From Apodemus sylvaticus (Eukaryota > Chordata > Mammalia > Rodentia > Muridae): a stretch of 64,000 nt of DNA. The stretch spans positions 34,129,842-34,193,841 of the forward strand of contig NC_067488.1 in assembly GCF_947179515.1 (NCBI RefSeq), given 5' to 3'. The notes beneath the pieces are model-generated. The model ran no database searches. It saw only the letters and a list, made by a program, of their open reading frames with translations, and was not told the origin of the DNA. The position numbers and the translations under genes are program-made. Below are positions 50,010 to 62,230 of this stretch, one piece after another; position 1 is the stretch's first letter, and each line of letters opens with the position of its first letter.

Positions 50010-50204
50010 AAGCTATTGAGATGATTGATTGGGTAATAGCATTTTTTTCTTCCAGGGACCCAAGTTCGGTTCCTAGCACCCATTTCAGATGACTCACAAC
50101 CTACTATAAGCCCAGTGCTAGAGGATCCAATACACTCTTCTGGTCTCCAAATACTGCTGTACACATGTGGCATACATATACACCAACACAAAATATACAA
50201 ATAT
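50010..50204 (+). mobile_element. B2/B3-type SINE, degenerate
   Basis: gagatgattgattgggtaat (A-box side), aagttcggttcctagcaccc (B-box region), gatgactcacaacctactat and gctgtacacatgtggcatac, ending in an A/T-rich tail. The B box keeps gttcggttcc. Confidence 0.7.
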
Positions 50205-50335
50205 ATTTTATTTTTAATTTATTTTTTCTTTTAAAAATGTTTGTACAAAATATTTTGGTCAGATTCTTTCCCTCACCTATCTCCTTCCAGATCCTCTCCA
50301 CTTCCCTATTCATCTAACTCCATAACCACCCTGAG
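50205..50335 (-). mobile_element. L1 3'-end scrap, antisense
   Basis: taatttattttttcttttaa, atattttggtcagattcttt, ccttccagatcctctccact and tctaactccataaccaccct follow the antisense terminal part of an old Lx 3'UTR. Confidence 0.6.
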
Positions 50336-51139
50336 TGAGTGAGTGTGTGTATGTTCTGTGATTCAACTGGTTTCTTCATTCGTTGATTGTTGATACAATT
50401 CCTATGCAATGTCTTCTATCAAATAAATGTTCAAGAATCACTAAGTTCATGCGAAAATACATTAACATTAGGCATGTCTTTTGTGAGAATACTAGTATCA
50501 TAAGTTAAAATGTTACATACAAGCAACACTCTAGCTGGACTTAAGACCTATTAAATAAGAAGAAAGCCATACTCTTTACTGGAAAGCTAGCCAACTACCC
50601 AGGGCTAGTGAAATTGGAGATCTTGGAGAAGAACCTATAAATAAATATCACCTTATTATACCAGCACAATACCTAGCTACACTGTAAATATTTCTTTTTA
50701 AACTCACAGATAAGAGTATTTCTCACCCATCTTTCTCACCCATCATCAAGGTAGCTTCTCTTTGCAATAGACAGGAAAACAGAGAAAAAGCAAAATTCAG
50801 AGTTGTAGTTCCCAGTTCTAGATATATCTACAATATAACTTCTGCATCTGATGCTTAGGAGTCATTGTGACAAGGGAGGCAGATAGATAGTAAGAGCCAG
50901 ATAATCAGGGAGTTCTGTGTGAGATTGTGATTTATAGCAATGTCAGAATCTATAACTATAAAGTTCCACCAACATATCTGTACAAATATGTGCTAAACAA
51001 GAGCAACAATAATACTACCAAAATGGATGATTTCAAGCACCAGGACCTCAACCTAAACAAACAACTAGAGACAGCTATGAACCTCAAATAGTGAAAGAAA
51101 TAGTCTCCCCTGGGGAAAGAGCATATCAGTTGGATAGCC
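50336..51139. other. Non-coding interval, nothing recognised
   Basis: No gene or repeat recognised. Confidence 0.45.
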
Positions 51140-53230
51140 AATAAAAATGGTGTTGGATCAAATGGTAGTCTGCATGTAGAAAAACACAAATTGATCCATT
51201 TTTATCTCCTTGTACAAAGCTCAAGTCCAAATGAATCAAGGGCCTCCACATAAAACCAGACACACTGAAACTAATAGAAGAAAAAGTGGGAAAGAGCCTG
51301 GCATGTATCAGCACAGGGAAAATTTTCCTCCACAGAACACCAATGACTCAGGCTGTAAGATCAACAATTGACAAATGAGAACTCAGGAAAATAAAAAGTT
51401 TCTGTAAAGTAAAGGATACTGTCACTAGGACAAAACAGCAACCTACAGATTAGGGGAAATCTTTACCAATTCTAAATCTGATAGAGGGCTAATATCCAAA
51501 GTATACAATGAACTCAAGAAGTTAGTCTCCAGAAAACCAAATAACCCAATTAAAAAATGGGCTACAGAGCTAAAAAACAGAATTCTCAACTGAGAAATCC
51601 TGAATGGCCAAGAAGCACTTAAAGAAATATTCAGCATCCTTAGTCATTAGGGAATTGCAAATCAAAACAACCCTTAGAGGCTACTTTACACTAGTCAGAA
51701 TGGCTATGATCAAAAATTTAGGCAACAATGGATGCTGGAAAGAACATGGAGAAAGAGGAACACTCCTCCATTGCTGGTGGGATTGCAAACTGAAGCAACT
51801 ACTTTGGAAATCAATCTGGGGGTTCCTCAGAAAATGGGAAATTGTTCTTCCTAAAGATCCAGCTATACCACTCCTGGGCATATACCCAAAAGATACTACA
51901 ACATATAACAAGGATACATGTTCCACTATGTTCTTAGCAGCCTTATTTATAGTAGTCAGAAGCTGGAAACACCCCAGAAATCTCTCAAAGGAAGAATTGA
52001 TACAGAAAATGTGGTATATTTACAAAATGGAATACTACTCAGGTATTAAAAATGACAACTTCACTAATTTTGTAGACAAATGGAGGAAGTAGAAACTATC
52101 ATCGTGAGTGAGGTAACTCAGACCTAAAAGGATATACATAGTATGAACTCACTGATGAGTACAAAAGCCGCAAAGCTCAAAATGCTCGTAATACAACTCA
52201 CATACTATATGAAGCTTAACAAGAAGGAAGTCTAAAGTGTGGATGCTTCATTCCCACTTAGAAGGAGGAACAAAATAATTATTGGAGGGACCTAGGAGGG
52301 ACAGGAGAGGGGAAGGAAAAAAAGGTAGGGACAGGACCAGGTATGGGAAGAGACAGGACAGAAGTCCAGAGGGCCAGGAGAATGAATAGAAATAAGTAGC
52401 AATAGGGGATGTGGAACAGGGGTCTCAGGCACTAGAAAGTCCCAGACTCCAGGGATTTGAAAGGCTCCCTGGACCCAATGTGGATGACGTTAGCCAAAAT
52501 ACCCAACAGTGGGTAGATAGAAACTGAAGAGACCACCTCCTGTAGATAGACATAGCCCTCAGTGGAGAGATGAGGTGACACACCTATCTCAAAATTTTTA
52601 AACCAGATTTGTTCCTACCTAAAGGAAATAGACAGACAAAAAATTGAGCAAAGGCCATCCAAAGAGCCCCACCTTGGGAACCATCCCATCTGCAGACAAC
52701 AAACCCCTACACTATTGCTGATGCCAAGTTTTTGCAGACAGGAGACTGATGTGGCTTTCCTCTGAGAGGTTCTGCCAGTACTAAGACAGATGCAGATACT
52801 TATAGCCAGCCATTGGGCTGAGACTGGGGACCCCAAATGGAAGCGTTAGGGGAAGGAAGGAAGGAGCTGAAGGGAGGATTGAAACCACATAGGAAGAACA
52901 ATATCAACTAACTGGACTCCACAAAAGTCCCAGTGACTAAAACACCAATCAAAGAGTCTGCATGGGTGGGTCCATGGTTCCTGCTAGCAGAGGACTGCCT
53001 TATCTGGCATCAATGGAAGAGGAGGTGCTTAGTCCCTGGGAGTCTTGTTGCCCAGGAAAGCAGGATGCTGAAGGGGTGAGCTGGGAGTGTGACGGTAAGT
53101 GAGGGATCACCCTCTTAGAAGCAAAGGGGAGGGGGGAAAGATAGGGATTTTGCTGAGGGGATACCTACCACTGGGAAAGGGGACAACATTTGAAATGCAA
53201 ATAAATAGGTAAAACTCAAAAAATAAATAA
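51140..53230 (+). mobile_element. 5'-truncated L1 with complete ORF2 3' end and 3'UTR
   Basis: Starts in ORF2 at the 'KWCW..W.SACR' region (ggtgttggatcaaatggtag) and runs through 'PCTKLKSK', 'TMTQAVRSTIDK' and the cysteine-motif region near 51734-51787. It then passes the ORF2 end and a long 3'UTR to gaaatgcaaataaataggta at about 53210 and an A-rich tail. Frames are broken by scattered substitutions. No inversion is present. Confidence 0.92.
51604..52092 (+). pseudogene. L1 ORF2 C-terminal fragment, 162 codons
   Basis: Longest open piece of the L1 above. It begins AKKHLKKYSASLVIRELQIKTT and carries a cysteine-rich segment CWKEHGERGTLLHCWWDC, in which the second Cys of the C-x3-C-x7-H-x4-C motif has become His. 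LLGIYPKDTTTY and WYIYKMEYYSGIKN follow. It ends prematurely at WRK. Non-functional. Confidence 0.88.
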
Positions 53231-53284
53231 TTTTAAATATTATTTAAAAATAAAAATAATTTGATGTGGAAATTAGGAGTCAAT

Positions 53285-54110
53285 GAGGGTAAACCATAGC
53301 AGCTGGGGATATGGAGACTATAATGGCCATCTTCTATAACTAGCAAGGACTTCCAGTGGAGGGGGAAGAATATCTACCTCCCCACAAAACCTTCAACCAA
53401 AATTTAGTCCTGCCTACAAGATATTCAGGAATAAAGATGGAGCAGAGACTGAGGGAACAGCCAATGAATGACTGGTCCAACTTGAGACCCATTGTATGGG
53501 AGAGTTCGAACCCCTGATACTATTAATAATACTCTGCTATGCCTGTAGACAGGACCCTAGCATAACTGTCTCCTGAGAGGCAGTTCATCTAGCAGTGGAT
53601 GGAAATAGATGCAGAGTCAAACATCAGATAGTGCTTTGGGAGTCTTCTGGAAGAGTAAGGATAGGATTGAGCAAGCTGGAGTGGTCAGGACACCACAAGA
53701 ATACCTTCACAGTCAACTAACTTGGGCCCATGGAGACTCCCAGAGACTGAACTAACAAACAAATGGTGTGCCTGGGCTGGACCCGGGCCCCCTACACACT
53801 CGTAGCAGATGTGAAGCCTGGTCTTTATGTGGATCAGCTAGAACCTGGAGTGGGGCTGTCTCTGACTTTGGATCCCCTCCCCTCTAGATGGACTGCCTTT
53901 TCTGGCCTCAGTGAGAGAAGATATGCTTCGTGCTGTTTCAACTTGATGTTACTCAGTAGGGTGGCACCCATAAGGAGTGTCCCCTTCTTTAAAGAGGAGG
54001 AAAGGGAGATTTGAAGGAGGGGCTTGTGAGGGTGGTACTTGGAGAGAGGCTGCTTTGGGGATGTAAAGTAAATATATAAAATGAATGAATAAATAAATAA
54101 AACTATTAAA
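53285..54110 (+). mobile_element. Second L1 3'UTR, sense, directly behind the previous L1
   Basis: cagctggggatatggagact, gacaggaccctagcataact, gcctgggctggacccgggcc and ggggatgtaaagtaaatata fit an Lx/rat-type 3'UTR, with its own A-rich tail at about 54079-54110. It begins within the 3'UTR about 50 bp after the tail of the 51.1-53.2 kb element. Confidence 0.88.
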
Positions 54111-54440
54111 TGATTAAAAATTTTGTACACTTCCCATGGTAGCACTAGTCCAAGCTACAATGTATATACTCTCATCTCTCATTAGATGTATTTCTTTATA
54201 CCTTCATTTGTTTTCTTCATCTAAGTGTGAAGCTCTGGATCTCTGCATTTGGAAAGGCTGGCCCTGACAACGTTGCGTTGTTTTTAAGTGTCGTAAGCTA
54301 GGAATGGCAGGAAACAAATGCAGAGCAATGAGATGAGCGGGGAGAAGAGAATCAAGGAATGATGGAGGGAGTCTCAGCATGACACGTGTGACTTTGTAAA
54401 GAGGGCTTTGCTTCCAGAACTCCGGTTCCTCAGCTGATAA
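54111..54440. other. Non-coding interval, nothing recognised
   Basis: No gene or repeat recognised. Confidence 0.5.
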
Positions 54441-54790
54441 GATGAGGTTGTTTCTTGCTTTGTGACAAAGTAGTTGGCAAAAATCAGTTTAAGGAAGGAA
54501 GGATTCATCTGAGCTCAAAGCTTAAAAGTTACTTAGAGTCAATTACAGCAGGAAAGGCATAGTTGATGTACCTGGTAACGTTGTGTCCACACACAATCAG
54601 ACAAAACAAGCAAACAAACAAGCAAAACAAAACAAAAACCTCAGATATGAATGCTGGTGGACATCCAGCTGTCTTCTCTGCATGCAGTCTACTTTCTCAG
54701 TGTAAGGAGTGGTACCACCCACATGTAGGGCAAGTTTTTCCTATCTCAATTAACCTAATCTAGAAATGTTCTCAGACTTGAACAGGGATC
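54441..54790 (-). repeat. Mammalian/rodent interspersed repeat, same family as 27.9 kb
   Basis: cagtttaaggaaggaaggat, acgttgtgtccacacacaat, ggtaccacccacatgtaggg and tcaattaacctaatctagaa preserve the family order in the opposite orientation to the copy at 27.9 kb. A CAAAA-rich insertion sits at about 54601-54640. Name unresolved. Confidence 0.55.
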
Positions 54791-55654
54791 TGTTTCCTTG
54801 ATTTTTCTAAGTCTCATCAAAGTGTCAAGCAAGATGATCTATTATAAGGCTTGTAACTTTAAGATCCTGTGATTTTTAAAAGGTATAATGCTTTTTTATC
54901 TTCTAAGTTTCACAAAAGTCATAAGAGCTCCCTAATGAAGTCTCTATTTATCAGAAATATAAGGCATTATACAATTAGCACATAATTGTCAGAAAATGAC
55001 AAAACAGGTTTCCCCAAGAAAGCTCCTGTCTTGCCATTGCTTAATGAAGACACTGAGTGTTGGAGTGCCACAGGCAGCGATTACAGGTTACTAACTTCTC
55101 TCCAGCTAAGAGGACACATTCCAATTTACATTTATGAATATGCATGAACAGCTTTCAGCTGAAGAAAAATTTTGCCAGTTGTGACAAGGCCTTCACCAAA
55201 ACTGTGACATGGGTGTTAGCGATGAGGATGTGAAGCGTCATCCTCCAGCAAGAAAGCTGGGATCTGGAGAGTTTCCACACCAACTCTGTGGGCGATTGTC
55301 TCGCTTTCTAGCAAGACCTAAAACAAAATCAGTTTCTGCTGGCTTCCCTGGGCACTAGGTTTCAGAGTGGTATGGCCAACACATTGTTCTTCATTGGAAA
55401 GAGGGAAGATTGCTGAAATGAAGCCTGAAGGACTGATGAAGAAATTTCCTCATGGCGATCTGCTTCCCCAAATGAGCCACTGAACTTCGTTTGAAACCTA
55501 AATATTAAGACACTTAACTGGTCCTTATATATGGGGTACCATGTATTGTTTCACTGTGTGCCTATTCTGTACAATGTTCAAATAAGGAAAGACATGTTCT
55601 TCTCTTCAAACATTAATCAGTTCTTGTAAAACTATTTAAAATCTTTTCTTCTAG
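54791..55654. other. Repeat-poor interval of moderate GC
   Basis: About 0.86 kb with no recognised repeat and no long open frame. 55010-55420 has the least repetitive composition. Candidate single-copy or conserved non-coding DNA; no function can be read from it. Confidence 0.4.
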
Positions 55655-56160
55655 TATTTTATTCTTCATACTGTTTTAAATTAAAATATAATTACAATCT
55701 TCCACCTTCCCCTTTTTTCTTCTAACCCCCCTTATTTCCTTTCAAATTTATCTTTTTTATTATGGATATATATGTGTAAAGATAGATACATGATAAATAG
55801 AAAATTGACAGAGAGACATGTTAGGTAGAAAGATAGGTGATAGATAATAGAGGGAAAGATAGATGATGGTGGACAAATATATGGATGGATGATAGATAGA
55901 TAGATAGATAGATAGATAACAAGTTAAGTCCACTTAATGATGTTTATATGTACATGATTTTAGGTATGACCATTAACATTGTAAAGTCCTTGGGAATTCA
56001 CCCTTTAGGAAGAATATTTCTTCCTCTATCAGAGGTTATTCATTGCCTTGCTTTTTATCTAGGGGTATATTTTCCACATGAGAATGTCTATTAGTATGTC
56101 ATTGTTTGGTATCAGTAACCATATTGTTGTGGTATCGTAGCTGCAGTTTCTCTGTCATTT
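55655..56160 (-). mobile_element. Old Lx-type L1 3'UTR, antisense
   Basis: actgttttaaattaaaatat, aattacaatcttccaccttc and cccttatttcctttcaaatt, followed after a (GATA)n tract by tgctttttatctaggggtat, accatattgttgtggtatcg and tagctgcagtttctctgtca, match the order of an antisense Lx 3'UTR. The (GATA)n at 55891-55918 is a local expansion. Confidence 0.65.
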
Positions 56161-56900
56161 ATTTTCATTTTTCAACATGCATTGTATAGTATCTATAGTC
56201 ACCTTCTATAGAGTATCCCATCAGAATAGTTTTGTACAGCTGTGATTTGATTTACACAGAACACCCTTACTCCATTGTTCCTTTCCACTACTCACTCCAG
56301 CCTCTGACAATGACTTATCTAGTCTAAACTTTTATGAATTCAGCATTTTCCTTATATTCTGCATATAAGTGAGACCATGTTCTACTTGTCTTTCTGTGGT
56401 TTTGTTTCCATTAAAATTATTACCTCCAGCTCCAATCAGGTTATCATAGATGAAGGCTGGCTTTCTGTTGTGACTGAATGGTATTCAGCTGTGTTCATGA
56501 GCATCTCTTCATCAGATGGTAGTCATTTTGGCTATTTACATTTTGTGGCTATTACAAATAACACAATATATACAGGGATATTCCTTTGTGTGTACATCTG
56601 GTAATGAATTTGATAGGTCTTTTGGTAGCTATAAATTAATCTTCTGTAAAAACAGTTTCTCATCATGGCTACAATGATTTACATTGCCAGAATTCCCTTT
56701 GCTGTATATACATTATCTATCAACAGCATTTATTGTCGTATATCTTTTTGTAACAACTGGAGTGAATTTGTATCTCACTATGTGTTTCTCAATAATTAGA
56801 ATGTCCCCTGGTAATAAGAGATGTTGGACATTCTTTCCATCTATGAATGAGCAAAATGAATTTTCCACCATTTATATCTTCTCATGAAAAATGTCTATTG
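56161..56900 (-). mobile_element. Ancient L1M 3' end, antisense
   Basis: ctgcatataagtgagaccat, tctacttgtctttctgtggt, gaatggtattcagctgtgtt, attttggctatttacatttt and gtatctcactatgtgtttct follow the antisense ORF2 end and 3'UTR of an old mammalian L1. Divergence is high and no coding frame remains. Confidence 0.75.
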
Positions 56901-57087
56901 AGATTTATTGTGAGATGTTAATAACTGGAGACAGGAATTCCTGGAATTTCATGGGCCTAATTTGGCATACACAGTGGTAAACAACAAAGCACCCCTGGCT
57001 CAAATAAATGAGGACCAACATCTAAGCTTATCCTCAGACCTACATACAAAAGCACACTGTGACAAGCCCCCCATATACACATGTGCA
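56901..57087. other. Non-coding spacer
   Basis: No feature recognised. Confidence 0.45.
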
Positions 57088-57136
57088 TACACACACACAC
57101 ACACAAACACACACACATACACACACACACACACAA
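57088..57136. repeat. (CA)n microsatellite
   Basis: About 49 bp of CA repeat with aaac and atac interruptions. The Cys/Val-rich frames on the minus strand are artefacts. Confidence 0.96.
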
Positions 57137-58317
57137 ACTGAAAAACTGGGACTCCACAGAACATTGTGAACATTAATGAGTAAATAATACAAACAATGTA
57201 TGAACATAAAATGCACATGTAAACGAAAAGGCCTGAAACAACAAATCACTAATGTCCAGATGTGGGCTTGAGTTATTTCTGATCTCCAGAGTAAGAGCTG
57301 GAGTAAGAGCAATATTATGTACTAGGCAATGCAACCTTCTACAAGCTTGAAGAAATACAAATTGTCAAGCAGGAAGCAAGATGTTCCTGCTATACAAATG
57401 ATGGGTTTGCTATACAGCTGGCATACCATGTGTCCTATTGGGATCTCAGAACAGTGGAAATTCCCTGAACCATTCATGGCTACATGATAATCTCGGTTTA
57501 TGATGATTTATTCAGAAAAGTAAAGGAAGAAAACCAGGATTTACTGTCAGTGTGGGACCAGACATTAATTATTGTAGAAGGGATATTTTTTCACCCCATT
57601 CTCCCAAAGACAAGAACAATAATGACACAATGCCAAGAGATGCCTTCAGAGCATAAGTCTGGAAGCCTTGGTTTAAAAACATTTAGTTGACAGACAGTAA
57701 CTTTGAACAGTTCCATAGATAATGGCTTCCTGGTCATCATAAAAATATGCCTAGTTACAAGAAGCATTATACTCATGGAGGCTCCAAGCCAGAGAATGCC
57801 AACTATTTGTCATTCTCCTAGTTTATCATTCAAGCAGGGCATTTACAGTGATAAATATTGGTAACTAACATAGATGACATCATAAGTTTACTGATTCCTA
57901 GAGTCATTCAACAAGACCAGTCACTGTAAATCAAATGCCCACGCAGTAGAGAAAATCTTCATAACCTTTAGCAGTAGAAATGGATGAAAGTATGTTACTA
58001 ACTGCTCTCTTCAAGTTCATATTACGCCTTTCTGGGTGACTGCCAAGATTTATCATATGTCTTACTCTTTTTATATACCTATTTTTCAAACTGTCTAAAA
58101 AATAAATAAAAAAGAAAGACAATTTCCACTCCTCAAATCTCCTATCCCATCCTTCTGCCTCAAAAACGAAAATTTAATTAATGATAGAGGAAGAATAATA
58201 AGTTGTAGAAAAATTAGGCAAGAACCAGTAAAACCTGAGAGCCTCAGCCAGGAGATGCATAGACCCTAAGCAAGGAATCTGAAGGGAAAGGAGTGGAGTC
58301 ACATAGAGAAAAAAGCA
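57137..58317. other. Non-coding interval, nothing recognised
   Basis: No gene or repeat recognised. The longest sense frame is 68 codons (57484-57690) without a known motif. Confidence 0.5.
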
Positions 58318-58449
58318 GGGGGGGGGGGAGAAGACTTGCTTTTTATCTGCTTTTCAAGTTTTAGGGAATTAAAATTGATGATACTTAAGAAAAGAAAAGA
58401 AAAGAACAGAAAAGAAAAGAAAAGAACAGAAAAGAAAAGAAAAGAAAGA
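58318..58449. repeat. Poly-G run and (AAAGA)n/(AAAGAAC)n tract
   Basis: G-run at about 58318-58329, then a purine-rich tract at 58389-58449 in which AAAAG units alternate with aaaagaacag at a regular spacing. Confidence 0.93.
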
Positions 58450-58454
58450 TATCC

Positions 58455-58590
58455 AAGCTAGATGTAATAGCATACACAAACAGTCCAAACATATGGAATA
58501 TTAAGGGAGGAAGATCGCCATGAATTTAAAAGTTGCCTGGGCTATACAGTGAGTTCCAGACAACCTGATCTAGGTAACAAACACCAATCT
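58455..58590 (+). mobile_element. Degenerate B1 SINE
   Basis: agctagatgtaatagcatac, gggaggaagatcgccatga, gttgcctgggctatacagtg, agttccagacaacctgatct and aggtaacaaac track the B1 consensus order at high divergence. It is the only B1 I recognise in the window. Confidence 0.65.
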
Positions 58591-59705
58591 AATTATTTAA
58601 TTTCTCTCTACTAAACACGTGAAGGCAGCTGAACCCCAGGTATACAAGTGAGAATGGGAGGATAACGACATATAAAAGCCAAGTATCCGATTAAGAAAAG
58701 CAATGAAAACGCTGGCAAAAAGAATGTTCAAAATAACTTTATTTGACCCTACAAATTAACCTATGTTTACAACAATCTGAAAACAAACAAACAAAACCCT
58801 GCTGGATATGGACAGTATGATTGACTGGATTTAACATCCTAGCTTTTTTTTTTTTAATTGTTTTTTTAATTTTATTCGAAATATTTTTTATTTACATTTC
58901 AAATGATTTCCCCTTTTCTGGTCCCCCACTCCCCGAAAGTCACATAAGACCCCTTCCCTCCCTCAGTTCTCCCACCCATCCCTTCCCACTTCCCTGTTCT
59001 GGTTTTGTCTTATACTGCTACACTGAGTCTTTCCAGAACTAGGGGCCACTCCTCCGTTCTTATACCTCAATTGATGTGTGGATTATGTTTTGGGTATTCC
59101 AGTATTCCAGGCTAATATCCACTTCTTAGTCAGTGCATACCATGATTGATCTTTTGAGACTGGGTTACCTCACTTAGTATTATGTTCTCCAGCTCCATCC
59201 ATTTGCCTAAGAATTTCATGAATTCATTGTTTCTACTGGCTGAATAGTACTTCATTGTGTATATATACCACATTTTTTGCATCCATTCTTCTGTTGAGGG
59301 ATACCTGGGTTCTTTACAGCTTCTGGCTATTATAAATAGGACTGCTATGAACATAGTGGAGCATATATCCTTACATGCTGGGAAATCCTCTGGGTATATG
59401 CCCAGGAGTGGTATAGCAGGATCTTTCGGAAGTGACATGCCCAGTTTTCTGAGGAACGACCAGACTGATTTCCAGAGTGGTTGTACTAATTTGCAACCAC
59501 ACCAGCAGTGGAGGAGTGTTCATCTTTCTCCACATCCTCGCCAACACCTGCTATCTCCTGAGTTTTTAATCTTAGTCATTCTGACTGGTATAAGGTGAAA
59601 TCTCAGGGTTGTTTTGATTTGCATTTCCCTGATGACTAGTGAAGTTGAGCATTTTTTTAAGATGTTTCTCCGCCATCCAAAATTCTTCAGGTGAGAATTC
59701 TTTGT

Positions 59706-60287
59706 TTAAATCTGTATCCCATTTTTAATAGGGTTGTTTGGTTTTCTATAGTCTAACTTCTTGAGTTCTTTGTATATATTGGATATTAGCCCTCTATCTG
59801 ATGTAGGATTAGTGAAGATCTTTTCCCAATTTGTTGGTTGCCGATTTGTCCTTTTGATGGTGTCCTTTGCCTTACAGAAACTTTGTAATTTTATGAGGTC
59901 CCATTTGTCAATTCTTGATCTTAGAGCATAAACTATTGGTGTTCTGTTCAGGAACTTTCCCCCTGTACCGATATCCTCAAGAGTCTTCCCCAGTTTCTTT
60001 TTTATTAGCTTCAGAGTGTCTGGCTTTATGTGGAGGTCCTTGATCCATTTGGAGTTGAGCTTAGTACCAGGAGACAAGGATGGATCAATTCCCATTCTTC
60101 TGCATGCTGACCTCCAGTTGAACCAGCACCATTTGTTGAAAAGGCTATCTTTTTTCCATTGGATGTTTTCAGCCCTTTTGTCGAGGATCAAGTGGCCATA
60201 GGTGTGTGGGTTCATTTCTGGATCTTCAATCCTGTTCCATTGATCTGCCTGCCTGTCACTGTACCAATACCATGCAGTTTTTAACAC
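59706..60287 (-). pseudogene. L1 ORF2 middle/C-terminal fragment
   Basis: About 193 codons from LKTAWYWYSDRQADQWNRIED through SLFNKWCWFNWRSACR, PDTLKLI, LNRTPIVYALRSRIDKWDLIKL and NRQPTNWEKIF to NPIKNG. A frame break after 'NNPIKNG' separates it from the C-terminal piece at 59130-59438. Non-functional. Confidence 0.9.
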
Positions 60288-60781
60288 TAGAGCTCGATAA
60301 TATTGATTGAGGTCAGGGATACTGATTCCCCCAGAAATTCTTTTGTTGTTGAGAATAGTTTTAGCTATCCTAGGTTTTTTGTTACTCCAGATAAATTTGA
60401 GAATTGCTCTTTCTTACTCTATGAAGAATTGAGTTGGGATTTTGATGGGTATTGCATTGAATCTGTATATTGCTTTTGGCAAAATAGCCATTTTAACTAT
60501 ATTAATCCTGCCTATCCATGAGCATAGGAGGTTTTTCCATTTTTTGAGGTCTTCCTCTATTTCCTTCTTCAGAGTCTTGAAGTTCTTGTCATACAGATCT
60601 TTCACATGTTTGGTAAAAGTCACCCCAAGGTGCTTTATACTGTTTGTGGCTATTGTGAAGGGTGTCATTTCCCTAATTTCTTTCTCAGCCTGCTTATGCT
60701 TTGAGGATAGGAAGGCTACTGATTTGCTTGAGTTGATTTTATAACCTGCCACTTTGCTGAAGTTGTTTATCAGCTGTAGGA

Positions 60782-61336
60782 ATGAGGAGTAGAAGACAGG
60801 AAATCATCAAACTCAGGGCTCAAATCAGTCAAGTGGAAACAAAGAGAACTATACACAGAATCAATGTATCCAGAAGCTGGTTTTTTTTTGAGAAAATCAA
60901 CAAGATAGATAGACCCTTAGCCAGACTGACCAAAGGGCAGAGAGAAATTATCCAAATTAACAAAATTAGAAATGAAAAGGGGGATATAACAACAGAAACT
61001 GAGGAAATTAAAAAAATAATCAGATCTTACTACAAAAGCCTATACTCAACACAACTGGATAATCTGGAGGAAATGGACAATTTCCTAGACAGATACCAAA
61101 TACAAAAATTAAATCAGGACCAAATAGATCATCTAAACAGTCCCATAACCCCTAAAGAAATAGAAGGGGTCATAGAAAGCCTTCCAACCAAAAAAAGCAC
61201 AGGACCAGATAGCTTCAGTGCAGAATTCTATAAGACCTTCAAAGGAGACCTAACACCAATACTCTTCAAACTATTCCACAAAATAGAAACAGAAGGAACA
61301 CTACCAATTCCTTCTATGAAGCCACAATTACACTGA
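60782..61336 (+). pseudogene. L1 ORF2 reverse-transcriptase N-terminal fragment (inverted part)
   Basis: 184 codons spanning the linker before the reverse transcriptase (SRSWFFFEKINKIDRPLARL), the GDITTE segment and LPTKKSTGPDSFSAEFYK. It ends where a small deletion shifts the frame (SMKPQLH). The palm continues in other frames: NIDAKLLNKILANRIQEHI, FIPGMQGWFNIWKSINAIHY, then the FADD box near 61865. The cluster of motifs confirms ORF2, but the protein is broken. Confidence 0.9.
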
Positions 61337-61920
61337 TACCAAAACCACACAAAGATCCAACAAAGAAAGAGAACTTCAGACCAATTTCCCTTATGAACAT
61401 CGATGCAAAACTACTCAATAAAATTCTTGCCAACCGAATCCAAGAACACATCAAAACGATCATCCACCATGATCAAGTAGGCTTTATTCCAGGGATGCAG
61501 GGTTGGTTCAATATATGGAAATCCATCAATGCAATCCACTACATAAACAAACTCAAAGAAAAAAAACCACATGGTCATTTCATTGGATGCTGAAAAAGCA
61601 TTTGACAAAATTCAGCATCCTTTCATGCTTAAAGTCTTGGAAAAAACAGAAATTCAAGGCCCATACCTAAACATAGTAAAATAATATACAGCAAACTAAA
61701 TGGAGAGAAACTTGAAGCAATCCCACTAAAATCAGGGACTAGGCAGGGCTGCCCACTTTCTCCTTATCTTTTCAATATTGTACTTGAGGTACTAGCTCGG
61801 GCCATTAGACAACATAAAGAGGTCAAAGGGATACAAATTGGAAAGGAAGAAGTCAAACTATCATTATTTGCAGATGATATGATAGTCTACCTAAGTGACC
61901 CAAAAAACATCCTAGCTTTT

Positions 61921-62230
61921 ATATACATAATGCTTCTAGCTGGAATGCCCTAATTTCTCTAAAGAACATCCTTTCAAGTCTCAGCTCAAATGTCAATTTT
62001 TAAAATAAGTATTGCCTGCAAGTTCCAGAAACACAAAAATAGACTCTACAACATGGTCCAACAGTCCTTTCTCTTTACCTCTGTTTTAGATCTGACTTAG
62101 GCAATCATCTATAAATTCTGAATCACTGGACAACAAACACCATGTTCTAACAGCACTTGGTAACTCATGTGCTAGTATGTACTTAACAGAAGTTATGGCC
62201 ACTACAAAGAATGTTTGCTAGACACAGGAA
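61921..62230 (+). repeat. L2 LINE 3' relic
   Basis: agctggaatgccctaatttc, catcctttcaagtctcagct, caaatgtcaatttttaaaat and aagtattgcctgcaag match the L2 3' text 'ctggaatgccc...caagtctcagctcaaatgtca...'. The remaining part is weaker. The L1 above inserted at its left edge. Confidence 0.7.

Larger units (their letters stand above)
58833..61920 (-). mobile_element. 3.1-kb rat-type L1, antisense, 5'-inverted, with 15-bp TSD
   Basis: aacatcctagctttt occurs at 58833-58847 and 61906-61920. The direct (minus-strand) part, 58848-60780, carries the tail, 3'UTR and ORF2 from 'LQLINNFSKVAGYKINSSKS' to the stop. The inverted part, 60781-61905, is sense on the plus strand. It carries the upstream ORF2 from 'RRQEIIKLRAQI' through the reverse-transcriptase motifs, ending at 'FADDMIVYLSDPK'. 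Only a few codons of ORF2 are missing at the switch. Both parts contain frameshifts and stops, so no ORF2p can be made. The target sequence continues downstream as an L2 relic. Confidence 0.96.
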
